From assembly GCA_949130495.1 (NCBI GenBank), contig OX422211.1, positions 337,409,504 to 337,473,503 on the forward strand: DNA of 64,000 bases. Direction: 5' to 3'. The notes below the pieces were generated by a model, which worked only from the letters and a program-made list of their open reading frames with translations, had not been told where the DNA came from and did not search any database. The position numbers were made by a program, and so were the translations under genes. Source of the DNA: Sambucus nigra. Taxonomy: Eukaryota > Streptophyta > Magnoliopsida > Dipsacales > Adoxaceae. Below, piece by piece: positions 58,468-64,000 of this stretch; the first letter of the stretch is position 1, and every line of letters starts with the position of its first letter.

Positions 58468-59650
58468 CTAATGGTATCCCGATCGCAAATCAATCTTTGA
58501 GAAGAAAGAAGCTCCTCTCAACTGGTCGAACAAGTCATCGATTCGTGGCAACGGATACTTATTCCGTATCGTGACTTTATTCAACTCTCGGTAGTCCACA
58601 CACAATCTCAGTGAACCATCTCTCTTCTTCACGAACAACACAGGGGCATCCCACAGCGAAGTACTCCTCCGTATAAACCCCTGACCTAACAATTGTTCAA
58701 TCTGATCTCGTAGCTCTCGCATCTCTGTCAGATCCATACGGTACAGTGTGCGCGCTATAGGTCTCGTATCCGGTAATAAGTCTTTGACAACGTCTATCTC
58801 TCGACTGAGGGGTAGGCCTGGTATCTCCTGAAACACATCTGAGTACTCCCTGACAACTGGGATCGAATCTAAAGGAATCACAACCTCCTTAGAGGTATCC
58901 TCCTCTATGTAGTACAAATGAGGGGTCGAACCTCCCTCTGGGCGAGGCATCGCCACTACAAACATCTCTTGCCCCGGAATGGCAAAAATAATGCTCCCAC
59001 CGAAGCAATCAATCATAGTTCTATAATCAGCGAGCCAATCCATACCGATAATCACATCGTGCACATGCATATCTAATACCAACATGTCTGTAGGTAATAC
59101 CAAACTACCAATCTCTACCCTCACTCCCCGGCATATAAAGAAAATAAGCGACCCACTCCCCAATGGTGAGTCTACACACGTCACTGTGCTCTCTGCTGTG
59201 GCTAACAACCCTAAGGATTTCGCAAAATGTGTAGCTATAAAAAAATGCATTGCCCCCGTATCAAACAAAACCCGACCCATAGTACCATGGATAGGAAACA
59301 TACCCTCAATCGCGGGTGGTGCTTGTGGAGCCGCTGCCTGGTGGACATTATAGACACGTCCATACTGTAACTGCCCCTGCTGCATAGGAACTGCTGGAAT
59401 GGCTGGAAGAGCTGGCACCTGGGCTGGAGCTGGGAGAACAGGTCGAAAAAGTGGCATTTGTGGCTCATGTCGAGCACCCTGCTACTGCTGTGGGGCCCTG
59501 CCCCTATCAGGACAGTCCTGGCATTTATGGCCAGTCTTGCCACAAATGAAACACTTCCCCGGGAAGTTCCCCCCTCTCTGTCCCTGCTGCCCCCGACCCT
59601 GGTGGCCATTACCGTTCCTCCACTGGCCCTGCGGCCGGTCGAACCCTGAT
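58468..59650 (-). pseudogene. Gypsy (minus) zinc knuckle, protease and reverse transcriptase start
   Basis: The pol frame holds the CCHC knuckle CFICGKTGHKCQDC (about 59553-59512), a stop (near 59485), a Pro/Ala/Gln-rich spacer, the protease site [16 protein letters not shown] (about 59270) and [13 protein letters not shown]. The start of reverse transcriptase follows ([73 protein letters not shown]), then a stop at 58468. Confidence 0.93.
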
Positions 59651-60560
59651 GGCCCTGCCGGAAACCTCCCTGTCCGTGCCTGAAATTTCCTAACCTGAAC
59701 CTCTTGTTATCCCCCTACTAGGAACCCTGATCACCATGCCTCTGCCCCTGAACAGAATGTGCCCCACTGGCACCATTTCCTCCAGTCTTGCCCTGATGCC
59801 TGGACTCTCCCGATCGCTTGCCCTCAGCCATGTGAAAGCGGTGATCCTGACAATGGAGCAATGCAGCGTTAACCACATCAGAATAAGTGGCCAACGATAG
59901 GTTCCCCAACAAATGCTGACGAATTCTCCAAGTCAACCCGTCTGTAAATTTCTGTATCTTCTTCTCCACCGTCAGTATCTCATCCGGAACAATGTTCAGA
60001 AGATTAGTGAATTCGGCCTCATACTCGGCCACAGTCTTACCCTCCTACTTGAGGTTCATCAACTTCCTCCTCATTTCCGTGTGAACAGCTGACGGAAAGT
60101 ACTTGCGGTCGAACCACACCTAGAACTCCTGAATAGTGAGAGTATCTCTCTCCTCCACGGTGGTAATAGACTCCCACCAGTGCAGTGCAGACCCCACTAG
60201 CTTAAAGGTAGCTAGTATCTGCTTCTGGACATCTGTGCACTCATACATCCTCGGGTGTCACTGGATTTCCTTCCTCCACTGACTCGAAACAACCACATCG
60301 GAGCTACCTGCGAACTCCGGAGGGTGTGCTTTCTGGAAAGCATCACGAACACGTTCCCAAGCAGACAGGAATGCATGAGCCTGAACTGGCGCGGCTATCG
60401 GCGCCTGAGGTGGTGCCTGCTGAACTACATCTAGTGCGGCATTTACCGCCTGGGCCACAATTGTTGCAACCTCGGCGGCATTCATCGTGCCTTGAACTAG
60501 TGCGGGTTGTGGTTCTGGCGTTGCATCCCTGGGAACCCGTTGTGCACGTCGTGGAGGCAT
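59640..60560 (-). pseudogene. Gypsy (minus) gag
   Basis: ATG at 60560 (MPPRRAQRVPRDATPEP). Gag core: AFLSAWERVRDAFQKAHPPE, a stop at 60258, MYECTDVQKQILATFKLVGS, a stop near 60114, RKYFPSAVHTEMRRKLMNLK, a stop, then VAEYEAEFTNLLNIVPDEIL and DGLTWRIRQHLLGNLSLATY. A basic Gly-rich linker follows, with a double stop near 59718. A frameshift around 59650-59700 separates gag from the zinc-knuckle frame. Confidence 0.92.
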
Positions 60561-60730
60561 CTGAAATAAGAATGAAGTTTATAAGTTCGCAGTTATAAAC
60601 TTAAAATAGCTGAAGAACGTAGCGTATACAAGAGAATACAACAGTCCTAAAATATAGGGCTCTACATCAAAGAAAGCTCAGCGGAAAACATAATAAACCG
60701 TTCAGATCCTAAAGGACACTAGAACCAGAT

Positions 60731-60742
60731 GCTCTGATACCA
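60731..60742 (-). promoter_or_regulatory. Primer binding site (tRNA-iMet type)
   Basis: Minus-strand TGGTATCAGAGC two bases from the LTR end at 60745. Confidence 0.93.
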
Positions 60743-60744
60743 CC

Positions 60745-63606
60745 TGTGACACCCCGACTAATTAAATACCGGGTAGCTACTCCTTTATTAAATCAATACA
60801 AAATGCCAAGTTGGTTCAGTTAATAGCATCACTGTCGAAAACATTTTAATAATTACTAACCACCTAGTATTTAAAAAGTAAGTTGCCAAATTTTAAGTTA
60901 AGTCTGATTAACATGCAATAAAAGAATAATGGAAGAACAACATAATCCATTCACCATAGTGAAGTAATGAAATAACCAACAAATAAATATAAGAGTCCGG
61001 AGGAAAACTCCTCACGACAATCCAACTACTGAAAATTATAAGACAAGTCTGAATCCTGAATTAATTACATGCCCAAAGTCTGAATAACTGAAATAAATGA
61101 AATGTCTCTAAAGAAATGGGCGACATGCCCTACAACTGATAAATGATGAATAGAGAGTCAATATAGAAGAAACGTCTATAAGCAAAGTCCTGTAACTTCC
61201 ACAAACAGCTACAGCTCGTCACCTGAATGAGGATCCTAAGCATGGTGTCCTTGTGGCTGGGCACCTAAAATGGTTTTTACAAAAATAGATTTGAAAGCAA
61301 ATGGGTCAGAGCCCGAAAGTGGAAATCATTTTTAAAACAGCAAGTGTTTTAATATCATTAAAACATTAAATGCAAAATACATGTTAGGACGTGCACTCAC
61401 ATGAAATTCTCACCTCTCGACTACATGTGCACTCCTAACGTACCGTACCCATCTAAATAACATACATATTTAACCAAACTGTAATACATTCTATCCCTTA
61501 CTACTCGATTCCCAAATTTACATTCTAGCATTATCAATTAAATAGAGGGATTTACATACACTCGGATTCTCAATAAGTAATACAATTCACTATCAATTAA
61601 CCCGTTATGTTTTCTCAAAACATTACCATAATTATATTCACAATATTAACGCGAAAGTTCCCATTAATTAAGTGTATATTATTCACGTCATAAATATACA
61701 ATACAAGCACCCCGAGACTAAGCTGCGGTGCACACATACTCTGCTATCCATCCCGGTACATCACGTACATAAGGATTATGCATTCTGAATCTCTCGGGAA
61801 TCGTTCTCAGATAACAACATCACAAATAATGGAGGCGAACACAGTCACATCACATGGGTCACGCACATACCTGCGCTCCCACGATCACCAGACTTATTAA
61901 TATCCCAATAAGTCCTTCTCTGACCTATGTTCATCGATGTAACCAATCTAAATCCGGGCAACACAAGGATTAGAAGGCCCTAAGCGAACGTAAACCTCCC
62001 GTGATAGCAAGTATGGTAGGTATGTCATACACATAAAATCAATACATATACTAAGTATGCACACATCTTAGTAGTCATCATAGTATATTTGTGGTACACT
62101 TCTCATTCGTACCGATATATAATGCTACACAATTTATCTGTTCCCGATTAGTATAATAAATTAGGCCGTCAATAGTTCTCGCACCGTAATAGACACTCAC
62201 GTCCTATTCCATAATTTCCCATAGGTTCAAACTACACTTCTAGGTTTTACTTCTAATTATACCTCAAATGTCCCTACTATATCAATCAATCAACAAGGGA
62301 GTGTGATCTCTACCATTAAGTAAGGTTACGGGACACGCGAAATCAAAACAGGCTAAAAAGCCTAAACTGTCAACTCGTTAGAAGTCTCGTTCGAATGAGG
62401 CTGTTCGAACGAGAGTTCGTTCGAACGAACTGGGCCTTCTAACGAGATCTCGTTCGAACGAAATTCATCGAACGAACCTCCCTCTCGTTAAAAGTCAGAC
62501 TGTGAACTCGTTAGAAGCTCGTTCGAATGAGCTCGTTCGAACGACCTCGGCAGGTCTTCTAACGAGTGGCCAGATTCGAGCCCAGAAATTTCTTTACTCG
62601 TTTTTCAAATTTCTCTACACCTCAAAACTCATCCAAACATTAATCCAACGAATGTTCAAAGCCACCAATCATCCCTACACGTATTTAGGTCATATACTAA
62701 CATGATTTGTGGGGTTAATTCATTCTAACCTCATTCAATTATCAAATCTCTTCATATTTCCCCCAATTTTAAGAACATGAACCCTAGAGTTTATAAATCA
62801 TCCAAGAGCCTAATTAAATCCATTTTTGTTTCATACAAGATATTATTAACATCAGAATAATCGCCTACATACAATTCTACATGAAATTCCTCATCAATAT
62901 GTAAGATTCTAGTTCCAAATTTAATGGGTTTTTCATCTAACTCCCAAACAAATACGATTATAACGAATTCCTACGCATGGAAGAAGCATTCTCTGCAATT
63001 AATTGAAATTAAACCACTTGCCTTACAAGCCTTCTTCTTCAAAGTGCTAAAGGTGGCTAGGGTTTGCCTTAGGAATTTGGAATAATTCTAATAAGCCCCG
63101 TAGTCCAATAAGTCTTAATATGTGGTTAGTGGGTTTAGTGGGAAATTACCAAGTCAGCTTTTTAATTCTCAATTTTCGTAGGTTTTAATTCCCAAAAATT
63201 CAAAATTACCAAACTACCCTTATACGTTGACGGCATGGCCTAAAAATGCCCCGGGACCCAAACTAAACCCCCGGCTAGTGATTTCTGACTATTTCGACCC
63301 TTACGGACGCGTTGGCGCACTCAAAACGACCATACGGTTAATAGAAATAAAATTCACTTTTTAATTAAAATAAATATATTCCGGACGCGACTGTCACACG
63401 CGTCTCAACAAAATTTCCAAATTGCCGTATTTCAATCTCACGACAGGTTTCATAGTTCAATATTCATATATAATCAAATATACACATTATAATCAAATAC
63501 CAACTCGCATCTCGCTAGTATTTTAATCCGGATTAATTTCCAATTAATTACGCATTTAATCCAATTAATCCCAGAAATAAATATCACGAAAATACAGGGT
63601 ATTACA
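60745..63606 (-). repeat. 5' LTR (element sense) of the minus-strand gypsy
   Basis: 2,862 bases, nearly identical to 52994-55932 except for scattered substitutions and a gap of about 77 bases. On the plus strand it runs TGTGACACCCC to ATTACA. Confidence 0.94.
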
Positions 63607-63660
63607 GTTTATAAAATTATTTTCTACAACACCGTATATTTTATTATAAATAAAATAACA
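63607..63660 (+). mobile_element. Displaced copia leader fragment
   Basis: About 53 bases (TTTATAAAATTATTTTCTAC onward, ending AATAAAATAAC) match the copia leader at 46479-46531 with only about three differences. It continues the partial copia copy interrupted at 52271. Confidence 0.85.
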
Positions 63661-64000
63661 CCTCCATCACAGATGATATTAATTTTTCCACTGCCTCCTC
63701 AATTTCATGAAATTAACATGCAACTTCGGGGTCAAGCGAGGGATGATAATCAAGAGGGGGCATTAAGTCTATGTTTGCCAAAGATCCCAAGATAACAATT
63801 ATGATGAAGATGATAAGATTTCACCACCCACCAATCTCACTAGAAATTTTCTTGAAACTCTCTTTAACTAATTTGAATCCCTCAACAACTATGGGTGATG
63901 AAAGTCCTCACCTTTACACTCGCCAATAATATCTTATGGAAGAGGTTACATCTTTTTGTAACAAATTTAAGGATCACATTTGAATTTTGATCTTTACTTG
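63661..64000. other. Window end without recognisable gene
   Basis: No coding frame, repeat or known element was recognised. Confidence 0.5.

Larger units (their letters stand above)
52994..63606 (-). mobile_element. Tekay-like Ty3/gypsy element, full length, minus strand
   Basis: LTR 60745-63606, tRNA-iMet primer site, gag (60560), protease, reverse transcriptase, RNase H, integrase and C-terminal block (to 55975), purine tract, LTR 52994-55932. The pol reading frame is continuous over more than 3.4 kb apart from about half a dozen stops, so the element is much younger than the relative at 30-40 kb. The C-terminal [20 protein letters not shown] and [15 protein letters not shown] point to the Tekay/Del branch. 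No target duplication is available because the left side is truncated. Confidence 0.94.

Overview
The window is repeat-dense nuclear DNA of a flowering plant. The evidence is nested LTR retrotransposons with plant-type tRNA primer sites, a CACTA (En/Spm) DNA transposon, plant L1-type LINE debris, a plant mobile domain (PMD) gene and a DUF247 gene copy. A eudicot looks more likely than a grass, but that is inference. I found no intact single-copy host gene, no rRNA or tRNA gene and no CRISPR array. Nearly all coding sequence is broken by in-frame stops, many of them explicable by C-to-T or G-to-A change, as expected of old methylated elements.

Layout. 1-1194: edge of a minus-strand Ty3/gypsy element with one LTR. 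1923-2122 and 24600-26434: two halves of a minus-strand PMD-like pseudogene, separated by a 22.4 kb CACTA element (2137-24537, 3-bp target duplication GCA) that sits in its intron just upstream of the splice acceptor. The CACTA element holds a decayed DUF247 gene (minus), two LINE remnants, a Tat-clade gypsy element (10543-21005, target duplication ATAAC), a spliced Transposase_24-type (TNPA-like) gene, and subterminal GAGACGGC repeats. The Tat element has gag-pol with two RNase H domains on the plus strand and two intron-containing antisense genes.

26640-30084: a probable Ogre/Tat-type 3' region with a minisatellite and a long LTR-like block. 30085-40033: an old Tekay-like chromovirus with 2.6 kb LTRs. 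40034-45439: AT-rich DNA with no recognisable gene. 45440-52271: a Ty1/copia element. 52320-63606: a minus-strand Tekay-like gypsy element in a tandem arrangement (LTR, internal, LTR, partial internal). The tandem block lies inside a second partial copia leader whose continuation reappears at 63607.

The order of events can partly be read. PMD gene, then CACTA insertion into its intron, then Tat insertion into the CACTA. Separately, a copia array was invaded by the gypsy tandem, whose truncated end was sealed with templated filler DNA. The most informative findings are the intronic CACTA, the DUF247 copy inside it, the two antisense genes of the Tat element, and the tandem gypsy/copia structure.
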